DNA of 64,000 nt from NCBI GenBank assembly GCA_963978905.1, contig OZ022260.1:39864259-39928258 (forward strand), in the 5' to 3' direction. The notes under the pieces are model-generated. The model had not been told where the DNA came from, did no database searches, and was given only the letters and a program-made list of their open reading frames with translations. Source of the stretch: Trichostrongylus colubriformis. Its lineage: Eukaryota > Nematoda > Chromadorea > Rhabditida > Trichostrongylidae. The translations under genes and the position numbers were made by a program. Shown here piece by piece: positions 10,680 to 22,241 of this stretch (its first letter is position 1; each line of letters opens with the position of its first letter).

Positions 10680-13085
10680 GCCTTATTCTGTGGCGAGTGT
10701 CAATAGGTCATTGCAATCTCGACCAGTGCATTGGCTTTGATAAGTACGCCACAATAACGATGACGACTTTGTTCCCGTTCAAACGTCATGAACATCATTA
10801 TTTCCAGACCACATTACATTGTTGGTGTGCAAAACAACTATTTAGCGATTTTCTGCCCGAAAATGTCATCATTCGCCATCAACAAAAATCTTATAAAATT
10901 ACGTGATTCCAATGTCCACTGCAAGCAACCACGTCATTCTGGAGGTTTCACATTCAGACACAGATCAGCTGGGCTTGTCGAAAATCACAAAATACTCTGT
11001 CTTTGTACACTCTATTCATACACCAACTGTATATTTTTACCTAAGCCTTTAGGAAGGTGAGAGCCTCCCCCTAAAATAAAGCTTTGACTAAAGACCCATG
11101 CCAAAATAGCGCCGAACGTCGAGCTCAGTATAGTGGCCCCCCCCCCCTACTACTTAGCATTTGAAAATGATAGGATATGTAAAGAAAATATATAAAAGGG
11201 TCATGACACGGCTAAACGGCTACCTATACAGTAAAAGGTTGCCCCAATCAGAGGAGTGACTCGTACGCAATGTGTCGCGGGCGCGATGCCGCTTCGCGAT
11301 TTTTCTGCTCTAACGACATACACCCCGTACTAGTTAAATTCTTAAGCGATTACACGAATGAAGCAGCTTCTGGACCTATCCAATCATCCGCGCATAGATC
11401 GCACCACCACGTTGCACATCGAACGTCGCAAAGAGAATTTTCTGTCCTAATGGCGAACATGCTCTAACTGACTTATGCGCTCAAGTATCCATTGCAAATC
11501 TTCAAAACACGTTATATCAACGTGTCCGATTGTCATCAGGATACTCTTAGAAATGTCAAAGATAAATTAACAAACAAGGTCGCTTATGCACCTTGGGGTA
11601 GCCCTCTAGAAGCGCATTTACAGTCACGATAGAAATTTTTCATTTCATCCCAACTTTTGCATTTCTTTTCTATGGCTTTTTTATCGTGTGTCTGTTTTGT
11701 CTTATTTTCATGCGCTGGAAAGTGCTAAGATTTCAGCGTAAACCGGAGAGTGTGATTTTCGCCTAAGCCTTGGTGGAGAGGAGCTCCGGAATATGTGAAT
11801 CAGTTTTTTTCAGGTAGATTGGCGTCACTTTTTTTGTTGAGAAACACTCTTCGGAGCACCTTCTCAGCCTCCCAGGGAGTGCAAAAACTTTCTTAGGTAA
11901 CGTTTTGAATGCGACGCTGGAGTACATGATCCATAGACTTATTCGGGAGAGGGTCTCGCGACTTCATCGACCGAAAAAGAGCGTTATAAGTCAAGCAGTT
12001 TACGCATAACGTTTATGAGAACTGCTACTAGGTGCGTTCGGACGGTGCACCACCTACTTTTCAGTCCCCCAGGTTACCTAGATAAGGAATAGGGATGCCT
12101 ATATGCAGTATGAGAAAAATGAAGAGAACATTTGATAGGCGCGTGGGCAGTCTTTTTTACATCTGGCAATCCCTCGAACTACATTTCGTGATTTCCTTCT
12201 CCTCTCGTGAGGTAAATACTCAGAAATCCCCTCCAAAATTCGAAAGAGTATCGGTCTGCTCAAAGAAGTTTATGTTTCTCGTTCAAGAAGGGGAGAAAAA
12301 GCATCACGACGAGGTGCTCTGAAGGCATACCATGTGGCAAGCGTCCTGCTGAGTCCCCGATCCTATGGTGATCATAAAGCGCCAAGTGGATTTGGGAGAC
12401 GCGATCGGTTAGGAGTACCACAGTTATCACAGGCGTAGTAACCTAGAACTCTATCATGAATAGAATGGATATTTAAACTGCGCTTACCTAGAAGGTTACG
12501 AAGACAGATATGTCTAGCGTGGTCGGTCAGCCCATATCGTCGTGGTGGTTTGTATGGTTGCATGGCTCATCGGTCAAATAAAATAGAACTGCGAAGCGTA
12601 ATGGAAAACCTCCTGCAGCGAGCAACTTGGAGGAGTGATGTGTGCACTTTGTAGTGATGCGCGGGAAATGGAAGGAAGACCACAATGTCGCATTTTTTAA
12701 CACGAGTTTCGTTACCGCTTACCCCTTCTTACCCGGTATATTCATTCTAAGTCCAACACTTCTTTCCCTTTTCTCTTTTCTCCTATTCCTCCCTGTGCCT
12801 TTGAGGACTATTATAGGGGTACTGTGGACAGTGAGGAACTCCCAAGAATAGTCATCAAATGAAAGCTGGGTCTAAGAAGGCTATGAGTAGGGTAATTCCC
12901 TGTGAATGGCACACCAGACTCCGTCCCTCCTAACGTAGACCGCACCCTAGGTTCGACTTTGCCAAACAATGACAGAGGAGTAGAATGATAATCATGATAG
13001 TACAGTGATAATTATCGTATCGTTTTAGTGCCGAAAAGATTGGAATGAGTGATACAACCGAGTTACCCTCACCAGAGCTTGTAAG
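10680..13085. other. Intergenic, no gene recognised
   Basis: About 2.4 kb with a C-run near 11142-11153 and no frame showing known motifs. Small ORFs (11270-11467, 12095-12322, 12372-12563 minus) lack splice, domain or signal-peptide support. It may hide further relics of the lectin/vWA gene whose dead exon lies just downstream. Confidence 0.4.
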
Positions 13086-13088
13086 GGT

Positions 13089-13187
13089 ATGGTCTGCACT
13101 CATTGTGATTGTATAGCTGACGCGAGCAAGTCCGTTATGATCATTCTTGGCTTCTCTCTATTGACTGCACTACATGGCTAGTCTCAG
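13089..13187 (+). pseudogene. Dead copy of the vWA first exon
   Basis: This stretch aligns base for base with the vWA exon at 53150-53212 and its upstream intron edge. Both share the frame around aagtcc(g/a)ttatg and the tail acatggctrgtctcag followed by gtatgcac, donor included. The MIDAS coding part is damaged: the aligned codons read GFSLLT where the live exon has DSSGSV, and the tryptophan codon TGG has become TAG. It is a relic of a duplicated lectin/vWA gene, not a working exon. No other exon of that copy was found nearby. Confidence 0.6.
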
Positions 13188-13189
13188 GT

Positions 13190-13798
13190 ATGCACACAAT
13201 TCGCTACATACGTTTCAGCGACTGCAACTACTCATTTGGTGCGCACATCGATTCGTGTTCAACCTAAATCGTTACAATCACAAGGAGACTTGAGTAAGAT
13301 ATTAGAAATCACAGACAACGGATATCCAGGGTATAGGAAGGAGATATACTCTCACTAGAAATGGTGCCAGACAATGAGATGCACACCTCTATGCGGCATT
13401 TTTTCACATCTTGCAGCTACACATCGCACTTTTGAGCGACTCCGACCCATAAACTATTAGGGCGCGGTGTGAAAACATGTCCGTTGCCGGCCTGATGGAA
13501 CAGCGGCCTGCTCTGGCTTCTTGCCATTTGCTTCCGCTTTTCTCCGGTGCTACTTTCTCTACTTTCATTGTCAACCAGCTGGGCTATTGCATAGTACTGC
13601 GCGAACAAGAGGCTAGAATCATATAATGTGGAAATGTCGATACAAACAACCGATATCATAGTCAGTTCCATAATGTGATAGACGCAGTACTAGCGTGATA
13701 TCTACACGAACATCCATCAGTGTACGGGCTTCCACGCAGTCCAGAGGTCGAAACATTGTTTGCTTCCAATATCGGAAACCGGGGAGTATACTCAAGTA
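13190..13798. other. Intergenic
   Basis: No supported gene. The minus-strand ORFs here (13417-13671, 13662-14063) have no recognisable content, and the second runs into Helitron sequence. Confidence 0.4.
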
Positions 13799-13832
13799 TC
13801 CTACTATATATAATTCGCTTAGTATGTCTGTC

Positions 13833-13862
13833 TGTCTGTGTGTGTGTGTGTGTGTGTGTCTG
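13833..13862 (+). repeat. TG microsatellite in the Helitron leader
   Basis: A (tg)n run with flanking tctg and tccg units just inside the 5' end of copy B. The same position is TG-rich in the copies at 39.18, 55.57 and 58.46 kb, so it is a part of the element. Confidence 0.85.
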
Positions 13863-14089
13863 TCCGTCTGTCACGAAATTCATATCTCGCGTCGCAGTAA
13901 AGCTGGGACCCTGAAATTTACAAGTGATATAGGGGGTGCCAAGGGAACCCCAGCGGTGGTGGACCGAAAGTGATAACAACTGATAAGCGCTGATAAGAAG
14001 CCTCAGAAGGCAAATGTCACCGAAGTTGTTTCGCCTTTCGGGTTGATCCAAGAGCGTTGACACTCATAGGAGTTTTGCGGGATTGGCTG

Positions 14090-15240
14090 GGAACATTAAT
14101 GGAGGGTGACCCGCATTGATAACGGTTGATAAGATTCGATAAGGAGCGTAAAAAGGCTAGAATCGTCGAATCCGTTTCGCTTCTCGCATTGGTAACGGAG
14201 CATTCATACTCACAGGTGTTGTGCGGAGTAAGACGGGGACATTAATGGTGGGTGATCCAGCATGATAACGGTTGATAAGATTCGATAAGGAGCGTAAAAA
14301 GGCTAGAATCGTCGAATCCGTTTCGCTTCTCGCATTGGTAACGGAGCATTCATACTCACAGGTGTTGTGCGGGGTAAGACGGGGACATTAATGGTGGGTG
14401 ACCCGCATTGATAAGTGTTGATAAGATACGATAAGGAGCGCGAAATGGCTAGAGTCGACGAATGCGTTTCGCATTTCAGGTTGATCCCAGAACGCTGACA
14501 CTCATAGGTGTTTTGCGGGATGGGGCGGGAACATTAATGGTGGGTGACCCGCATTGATAAGTGTTGATAAGATACGATAAGGAGCGTGAAATGACTCGAG
14601 TCGACGAATCCGTTTCGCCTTTCGGGTTGATCCCAGTGCGCTGACACTCATAGGTGTTTTGCGGGATGGGGCGGGAACTTTTAGTGTTAGTGATTCAAAG
14701 TGATAATGGTTGATAAGATTCGTTATGGAGTATGAGAAAACAAACGTCTCAAATTCGTTTCGCCTTTCGCACTGATCCAAAAGCGCTGACAGTCATAGGT
14801 GTTTGGCAGGGTGGGCCAGGGACATTAGTGGTGGGTGACCCGCACTGATAACGGTTGATGAGATACGATAAGGAGCGTGAAATGGCTGGAGTCGTCAAAT
14901 CCGTTTCGCTTTTCGCATTGATGCTAGGGCGCTAACACTCATAGATGTTTAGCAGGGTGGGCCAGGAACTTTAATGGCGGGTGATCCAAATCGATGATGG
15001 TTGATAAGATTTGATAATGATTATGGGTAGACAAATGTCGCCGCTGTCACTCAGCAAGGTTGGGTGTTCAGCAAGGTTGGACGGGAACATTGATAGTGGG
15101 TGATCCAAAGTGATAATGGTTGATAACATTCGATAGGGGCTGTGAGAAGGGAAATGTCACCAAAGCCGAATCGCTTTTGCGGCTAACAGCTAAATGTTCA
15201 CATTCGCAGGTATTGTAGGGTACGGGGACCTCAATGGTAT
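14090..15240 (+). repeat. Minisatellite of about 146 bp, about 8 units
   Basis: Diverged tandem units, each with gttgataaga...gataaggagcg, then aatccgtttcgcttt, then cactcataggtgtttt and gggacattaatggtgggtga. The phrase gttgataag recurs near 14123, 14269, 14416, 14562, 14707 and 14852, a spacing of 145-147 bp. The array lies wholly inside Helitron copy B; a second array lies in copy F. Confidence 0.8.
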
Positions 15241-16050
15241 TGTTAGGTACAGGGCTCAGTGAAACTGATGGCGGCTAACAGTGGCTGATAGGAGCCATTA
15301 GGAATTGGATAGGATGAAATCCTTTACATCATTTGCTATTACTAGACGACCGTTTTAGCAAAAGCATCTGATGCTCAGTGCCATTGGGTGAACATATTTT
15401 GTTAAGGTTCTGATATCACTGACCGATGTATCGACCGCTGAATTGCTTAGCATTTCAAATAGTGGTGTATGACGCTTGATACTGCGATCTACATTGATAA
15501 TCATGATACAACCTATAGTGATAGCGAAGCGAGCGGCTCACTCGGAATCATTTTAATTCGGTATTGGCAGCAGTACTGGGTATCGACCGCTAGACTATGT
15601 AAAATTCCAAGTAGTGAAGCATGTTTACGAAAACGATAAACAACGATAATCAAGATATAGATCTACTATTATACCATCAATGTGTAGGAATTGAATGCTC
15701 AGCAAATGAACGTTTGTTACCATCGATGCAATCGAATACAAAACTATCTATCTCTAAACTATCCAAACTCCCAATGATGACGTAAACCAGTTGGCTGGCG
15801 CACACTACTGCGCGCGATTCGTCGGTGACGTGCAAAATGGATTCGTTGCAAAGCGAGTGAAGTATGTTGACACCAAAATGCTTCATTATCATGCCATATT
15901 CTATGCTTTTTTCCAATTCAATAGCTCAGCTGTAAGTAGAGGAAAGGAAATTCCCGCTCGATTCCATACACAACTGTGGTCGGGCCTACCAAACCCATTT
16001 TGCACAGCATCGCCATGAATTGCGCGCAGAAGTGTGCGCCAGCCAACTGG

Positions 16051-17303
16051 TTGCTCATAGTTTGTGATTCAGACGGAAAAGATTTGGGCGATCGCGAGAT
16101 TCGCGTGATCACTTGAGGAAACTATGAGCACGACCTTGTGCATTGTTCAGAGCTCGCCGTTCGCGCGATTTACTCGATTCAAGCGGAAGGGATAAGATAG
16201 GTATCGATTAGGTGAATGATGTTAGGGATACCCTATAGCACGTGTATGGCGCAATCGGCGGAAGCACAAAGTTAGTTGTTCGTAGTACAATAGAAGATTT
16301 AAAGGAGACTTTTCATGATTAAAAGCTACCTTGAAACTGGAAGACCATACTTCGTACGCACCCTGTAGTACTACGAACATGCGGCTAGGCTGAACCAAAG
16401 GCAACTATTTTAAATTGATGCTCAATCCCTCGCTCTTCGACGAGTCGGGCGTAGATACCTCCACTCTGAAAGGCACTGAAATTCATTGATCAAGAGCAGA
16501 CGGGGCAGAAGTTGTGCGGCTGAGCAACACACGATTAAAAACAAGAAATATGTCAATTTTTTAGTGCTCATAACTTCTGAAGCCTTTTCAGTTGCTTGAC
16601 GGAGAAATTATGCAAAGAACTGTCGAGATTGTTTGCAACAAAATTCAGTGAAAACGATTTAACATTTGTGTAAGCATCGTAAAAATGAACACTTTTTAAC
16701 GGCGTGAACTATTAAAGTTTTTTTTTGAATCTGTTCCTTTCTGCCTACTCGATGGCTCATATTCCTTCTACCGGTTTGCCATCCATTTCTCTGTTCGTTA
16801 AATTGATCAAAAACCAAAAAAAAAAAAGATTTTCAAGCCAAATTCCAATGCAGTGATAAGATAACCTAGAATCAAAGCAGTCAAGGTTTAGCCGATTTCA
16901 GCGAGCAAGCACATGACGGGAAAGCAGATCAAAAATGAAATGCCTTGTACATGGATATGTTGTAGGACGTCCACATTTCGAAACAGAACAGAAGCTGTTA
17001 CATCTTGGTCTTCGAGATTCAAGAAAATCTGAAGCGTGGAAATTGAGGGGGTTTCCAGTATTATGGCTGAACACCTGATTCCATACAAATGTGCCACTGC
17101 TACCGTGTGATCAGCTCTTTTAAATACGGTTAATATAAAAATCATGAATGTGTGTCACTCCATCCCCCGCCGCATGAATTCGACGCTTTACGATGTGACA
17201 AGACATGGTGCCCATTGCGGGTGCAACATCACATAATAGGTTCAGTAAGCAGAAGGGCGTGGTCTCGTAGCAGTGGTTTATACGCTTTAGCGCGATTCTA
17301 AGC
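16051..17303. other. Intergenic
   Basis: No gene is supported. Around 16136-16210 is a short block (ttgttcagagctcgc, then tatcgattaggtgaa) that recurs at about 28290-28400 and is probably another repeat. The 85-codon minus ORF at 16888-17145 has no recognisable domain. Confidence 0.4.
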
Positions 17304-17933
17304 ACCATTAACGTCCCTGGCGCACCCTGCTTGATACCAGTGAGTGTCAGCGTTCTGGTATTAACACGAAAGGCGAAACGGATGTGACGACATTTGCCAT
17401 TTCACGCTCCTTATCGCATCTTATCAACCGTTAACACTGGTGTTCCCGCCCCATCCCGCAAAATATCTATGAGTGTCAGCGCTTTCAGGCCGACGCGAAA
17501 GACGAAATGAACTTGACGACATTTGTCTTTCGACGCTCCTTATCGAATCTTATCAACCGGTATCAAATTTGGATCACCCACCATTAATGTTCCTGTTCCA
17601 CCCTGCTAAATACCTGTGAATGTCAGCGCTGTAGTGTTAACGCGAAAGTTGGAACAGACTTGACGACATTTACCATTTCACGCTCCTTATCGCATCTTAT
17701 CAACGTTAACAATGCGGGTCACCCACCATTAATGTTTCCGCCCCATCCCGCAAAACACCTATGAAGGTCAGCGCTCAGCTGCTATCACTTTCGGTCCACC
17801 ACCGCCTAGGTCCCCTTACCACCCCTATATCATTTGTAAAATTCAGCGTCCCGGCTTTGCTGCGATATGAATTTCGTGACAGAGAGACGGACACATACGC
17901 ACAGACATACTAAGCGAATTATATAGAGTAGGA
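17304..17933 (-). mobile_element. Helitron-like element, truncated copy C1
   Basis: Minus-strand copy with the 5' end at 17933 (TCCTACTCTATATAATTCGC, preceded by A in element sense). It keeps the leader and about four minisatellite units, then stops inside the minisatellite near 17304, so the 3' half is missing. Confidence 0.65.
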
Positions 17934-18104
17934 TGGGCATGGTCACGTTGTCTAGGTGATTTACCACGCCACTGTGGAATCCCAATATGCAAGAGTCAAA
18001 GGCACTAGGAGTAGTAATTTGGGTGTTAGAAGCGCGAAAACATGTCTACCATAATTGAGCCTTGAGCGCAAAGTGACGGAGTGTGGCGTACACATGTTAG
18101 TGGG

Positions 18105-20835
18105 TATATATAATCGGCTAAGTGTGTGTGTTTGACCGGAAATTCATATTTAGCGTCGCAGCAAAGAAGGGACCCTAAATTTTGCAAGTAATATAGGTGG
18201 TGGTAAGGGGATGGCGGTGGCGGACCAAAAATGATAGCAATTGATAAGAACTAATAGGATCCTCTGGAGCGGATGTACCCAAATTAGTTTCATCTTTCAA
18301 GCAGGGTCAAGCCTCCGTTGAGGAATCCTCAACAGGGGGGTCGTATTTGGTCCGCTAGGAGGGGGGGGGGTCGTAATTGTTGAGGTAGGCAGTGATCAGC
18401 AGAATTTCTCAGGCTTAGGGTCTAAAGTGTAAGGGGAGAAGTGATTAAATTGACTGAATGGGTCCGAACCCGAAACTAGTTTAACTTAATAACCATGGAA
18501 ACCTCATGCATGGCGCAATCCACAACGAAACCGGCCAGTACCAATAACTCTTTCGTTGGTCCGCTGACACCGAAACCACGTAAAGAGACACATCCGGAAT
18601 TCACCGATAAGCCGTGGAAAGCGATATCTAACAGCGGGTACCACCGTGGATGGACACTCCAGAAACAATGGGATGAAAGCGGAAAATTAGCTGATATGGA
18701 CTTCTTCCATATCTTACTACGATCGCAAGTACGTAATCTAGTGTTGGCGGCCACTATGCGGACCGGAAAAACGTTTGTATTCATTGAGAATGTGGATGAA
18801 ATCCTGATGCATGGCGCATCCCACAGAGAAGCTGACCGACGCTTCTCGCCTTTCCACTAGGCCTCCGAGAGCGAAGGATGCATACTGGAAAAATTTCAGT
18901 AACAATGAATCGATCTTTGGGAAGATTCGTGGAATGATCTCGCAAATTCGACGAAAAAAGCTTTCCTCAACTGGCTTTTTTGAACTTTTCTTGCTTCGTT
19001 TTGAAGATATGGCATAGCTCTGGTAGTCATTCGAAAGCGACAACCTAGCAGACCCTGCTTCACCCAAACGAACTCATATGGTTGAGTTTGAAGGAAGTTA
19101 TGGCCATTTCCGTGGAACACTTCGAAATTTTCCTCAACTAATCCTCAACTGGAATTCCATATCGAGAACTAAGCAACCATTGAGGTAAGCAAGCGGCCAA
19201 TAGATAGGTCTAAGGGAGTTATTAGGAAAACAGTTTACAGCTGTTTGAAAGATGGGCTCTAGGTAAAGTTTGAAGTGTTTTAATAATGTCGGAATTTAGT
19301 ATGGGGAAGATACCGCGCTCCTTCGATCGCCGCGTCGCAGCCGTCGCCTGACATGAGATCCTGAACTCTGTAGATGTGTAGGGTATTCTGGATTATTATT
19401 TGTAATTGTTCGATTATGAGATAGAAACGTGATCCAATCTGTAATCTAGGATTCATAGTTTATATATTGGTGTATATTATTGGGAATTCCACCTGTACCA
19501 CATATTTTTCGGGTTTTTGCGTCCATTTAGTTGTATATTGGTGATTAGTATTCAAAAAATCAAAAAATGCTAATTTGATGGGTTCTGTGCAAAAAAAGGG
19601 GGGGGGGTCGTATTGGGCCCCCCTTTTCGGTGGGGTCGTATTTTTTGAAAATTTTCCTCAACTGGACGCTTGACCCTGCTTTCAAGTCGATCCTAGAGAG
19701 GTTTTTCGAGGGGTGGGACGGGCACATCGATGGTGAGTGATCCACATTGATAACAATTGATAAGATTCGATAAGGGCGTCAAAGGCAAATGTTACCAAAT
19801 CCTTAGGAGCGGATTTTCACTAAATCCGTTTCGCTTTTTCCGGTTGATAGTGGAATGACCACATCACAGGTATTATGGGGTGGGATCACCTTAATGATGA
19901 ATTATCGAAACCGATAACGGCTAACATGGAAGCCTATAAGAGCCGTTAGGATGTGGATTGGATAATCCGGTACATCGCTTACTACTACAATATGACTGCT
20001 ATAGTAGAAGCGTCAGATGCTCAGTGCCAATGAGTGAACATACTTTGTGTGTGATCTGATATCAGTCGCACATGTATCGACCGCTGAATCACCCAGCGTT
20101 TCTGATGATGCATGTCCTTTGGTATTGCAATCTACCTGGGATGAGCAAGACACGATCTTGATTTGTGATAGTGAAGCGCGGGTTCGTTTCCTCATGGGGT
20201 ATCAGCAACAATAATGGGTATCGATCGCCAGACGGTGCAAATTTTTAATTTTCTTGTTTTTTCTAAGGAGTGATAATTGGCAGTAATCCCGATCATGATC
20301 GATAATTGACATATGAATCTATCCATTATGCAAGAATTAAATAGCATATGGAAAATTTGCTACCAGTCAGTCGAACACTACTCTATCGATTCATAAGCTA
20401 TCTAGTACCTCAATAGTGACCGCCGCAGCCAATGTCATAAAAGACAAGTGGACCAGCACATTTTATTCCTGATTCATTTACATTGATAGTCGTATAATAT
20501 AACAAGAGGTATCAACCGCTAAATCATCTCAGCCTCCTTCGACGCAATAATAACTGACTAGATTATCGACATTATAGCTTAAACTGAATGTCCAGCAAGT
20601 GTATTTTGTACTCCGATATCAGTAGCAACGGTATGTTTCGACTGCAAAATCACGTAGAATTCCATATAATAATATGTATCTGTGGGATATCAGTTGAGCT
20701 AGCGCTCAGTACTGTGCAAATCACAATGTGCGGCGGTGCGATATGATCTTCTTCGGCACAGCTTAGCAGTGTCGTTCGTTTCCCATTACATAATTCTATT
20801 GTGTTATTCGCCAGTACTTTGCGATAGCCAACTGG
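18105..20835 (+). mobile_element. Helitron-like element, copy C2, split by a hAT-like element
   Basis: Begins with a diverged leader (gtatatataatcggctaagtg at about 18105), is interrupted at 18302-19678 by a hAT-like insertion, then resumes with minisatellite sequence and the tatcgaccgct blocks. It ends at CCAACTGG (20828-20835) followed by T. The 3' hairpin is degraded. Copies C1 and C2 lie head to head. Confidence 0.65.
18302..19678. mobile_element. hAT-like non-autonomous element
   Basis: Terminal inverted repeats CAGGGTCAAGC, extended by a shared TCC and GTTGAGGAA, at both ends, flanked by a perfect 8-bp target duplication CTTTCAAG (18294-18301 and 19679-19686). An 8-bp duplication with CAG-starting ends is typical of hAT elements. 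Subterminal G-runs followed by gtcgtatt occur near both ends (18336-18372; 19600-19640). The interior is open for 121 codons on plus (18495-18860) and 109 and 102 codons on minus, but none resembles a hAT transposase. Two internal stretches around catgcatggcgcaatccaca are related (18504 and 18808). Confidence 0.75.
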
Positions 20836-21805
20836 TATAACTGTAAGCTCCTAATCATGGTCTTGCGGTGGCGCACTCGGCTGAAACGTGGCGGAGTAGT
20901 AGAATACCGCATTTTTCTGAAAGCTGCCACATTTTCCGCAAGTGAATATATTGCGACGCAGTGCAGTGCACGCCCACTACAGTAAATCGGCGCCTTCGCT
21001 ATCTGCGAATCTGTCTATAAACTATTTTCTCAGGTGAGTAGTTCCTCATGATCGCAGCATCGGTTATATAGCTAGAGAGAGGCACCTCAATTCGCTTGAT
21101 GTTCGGCGCTATTTTTGCTTGAGTCCCGAGAAAAGCAAGGAACCGTCAACCTCATCTCTACTCATTGACAGGTCCACGTAGAAATACAAGCTGAAGTGCG
21201 CAGGTTATGGTTAGAGATAAAATCTGGTCAGGTGAATTGGGGCTCGCAAAAATGAGTGCCCTCCCATTCCCAATGACATCACCTAAAAACGGGTCTCGTT
21301 TCTTGGGTCCCATGCTTTCCATTCCGTTGATTCCTCACCGTGACATTACTCAGCAACACCACATACATATTTGGCTATCGAACTAGTTGCCCACCAACAT
21401 ACTTCCATGCCTTGATGCCTTTGGCCCCCTCATATACAGATTTGAGAAGCCCTAGGAAATCAGTCATTTGCGAAAAATGCCAGACAGAACTACCTCCAGA
21501 AGAATGAGCTACACACTCTACTCTTTGTATCACGGTAGGTCAACCAACTCTGTTCCATCGCCACAGATTCCCATCGAAGCGGTAGATAATGATCTCGTGG
21601 CAGCTGCAACCACATAACAACTCGCTCGACCAATTCACCTTCAATAACAGCAAACAGCGAGAGTTCGAGTCATGGCGGAGTACGTAAACAGGATTCGCGG
21701 TTCCAATCCATCAAGCGGGGACAACAGCACAAGTGACACAAATACCCACATGATGTATAGTGGCATTGCTTATGAACCCAAACACCATTGGTCAGGTGCA
21801 CTGAC
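20836..21805. promoter_or_regulatory. Upstream region of the collagen gene
   Basis: About 1 kb of single-copy-looking sequence between the end of Helitron copy C2 and the collagen TATA box. No ORF is supported. It probably contains the collagen's moult-linked control elements, but no binding site can be named with confidence. Confidence 0.35.
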
Positions 21806-21813
21806 TATATAAG
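21806..21813 (+). promoter_or_regulatory. TATA box of the collagen gene
   Basis: TATATAAG lies about 30 bases before the likely transcription start near 21835-21840. A short untranslated first exon follows, ending ATCAAAG at 21861, then the donor GTAAGT at 21862. Confidence 0.6.
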
Positions 21814-21835
21814 GTGTACCAGCTACCAGTGAGGC

Positions 21836-21861
21836 ATCATCGTGCTCTTTAGCAATCAAAG
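21836..21861 (+). other. Untranslated first exon of the collagen gene
   Basis: Sequence from the presumed start to the donor CAAAG|GTAAGT. The intron runs to the acceptor CTCATTTCAG at 22241, directly before the ATG at 22242. The start coordinate is a guess from TATA spacing; the donor is clear. The mRNA could alternatively be trans-spliced at 22241. Confidence 0.5.
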
Positions 21862-22241
21862 GTAAGTTCAACTAACATTCTAAAAAGGTTTAATTGTTCA
21901 ATAAGTAAAAAAGACTACTACCGACGTATCCTTTTAGCACTACCCATTTAAAACTTCGAAAATATAGGCCACGATTTCAGCTCGAACACGTTTCGCACTT
22001 GTCTTTAATTCTGAAATTACTTACTTTTCGAAAGATCACGATCCTGGTTGTCTGCCCTTTGTAGAATATTTTAGTTTTTTCTGGACTACGATAACCTATT
22101 CACCAGCCCCGAGCCCCTTCTCTCCCCCACAGAACGCAATTTGGGACTGATTTGGGCATTTTCCTCCAGTGGTCAACTTTTTTGAAAGCAAAATTTCGAA
22201 GCAATCTATCGAAAATCAAAGCTAAGCGCCTCTCATTTCAG

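Larger units (their letters stand above)
13799..16050 (+). mobile_element. Helitron-like element, copy B (complete ends)
   Basis: Best-preserved full copy. It begins TCCTACTATATATAATTCGC at 13799 (preceded by A) and runs through a tgtctg/(tg)n tract. The 3' end is the hairpin GCGCGCA-GAAG-TGTGCGC (16022-16039), then CAGCCAACTGG ending at 16050 and followed by T. These match established Helitron hallmarks: 5' TC, 3' hairpin about 10 nt before CTRR, and A|T insertion without target duplication. The interior has a leader module, a minisatellite of about 146 bp, blocks with tatcgaccgct, and a subterminal inverted repeat (about 15786-15840 against 15998-16050). No transposase, so non-autonomous. 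Confidence 0.75.

Noticed and set aside
14502..14780. Minus-strand ORFs in the Helitron minisatellite (also 13662, 39499, 57161, 59100)
   Set aside because: They repeat with the array unit and occur only in repeats; a by-product of the period being compatible with open frames.
14090..15240. CRISPR-like array
   Set aside because: Units are about 146 bp, diverged throughout, without short constant repeats and unique spacers; eukaryotic context.
16888..17145. 85-codon minus ORF with a hydrophobic C-terminus
   Set aside because: No homology, splice pattern or promoter; cannot be told from chance.
18495..18860. 121-codon ORF as a gene
   Set aside because: It lies wholly within the hAT-like element and has no known domain; minus-strand ORFs overlap it equally well.
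21888..21910. Spliced-leader RNA gene (ggtttaatt start)
   Set aside because: Only the first nine bases resemble SL1; the rest does not match and no Sm site follows.
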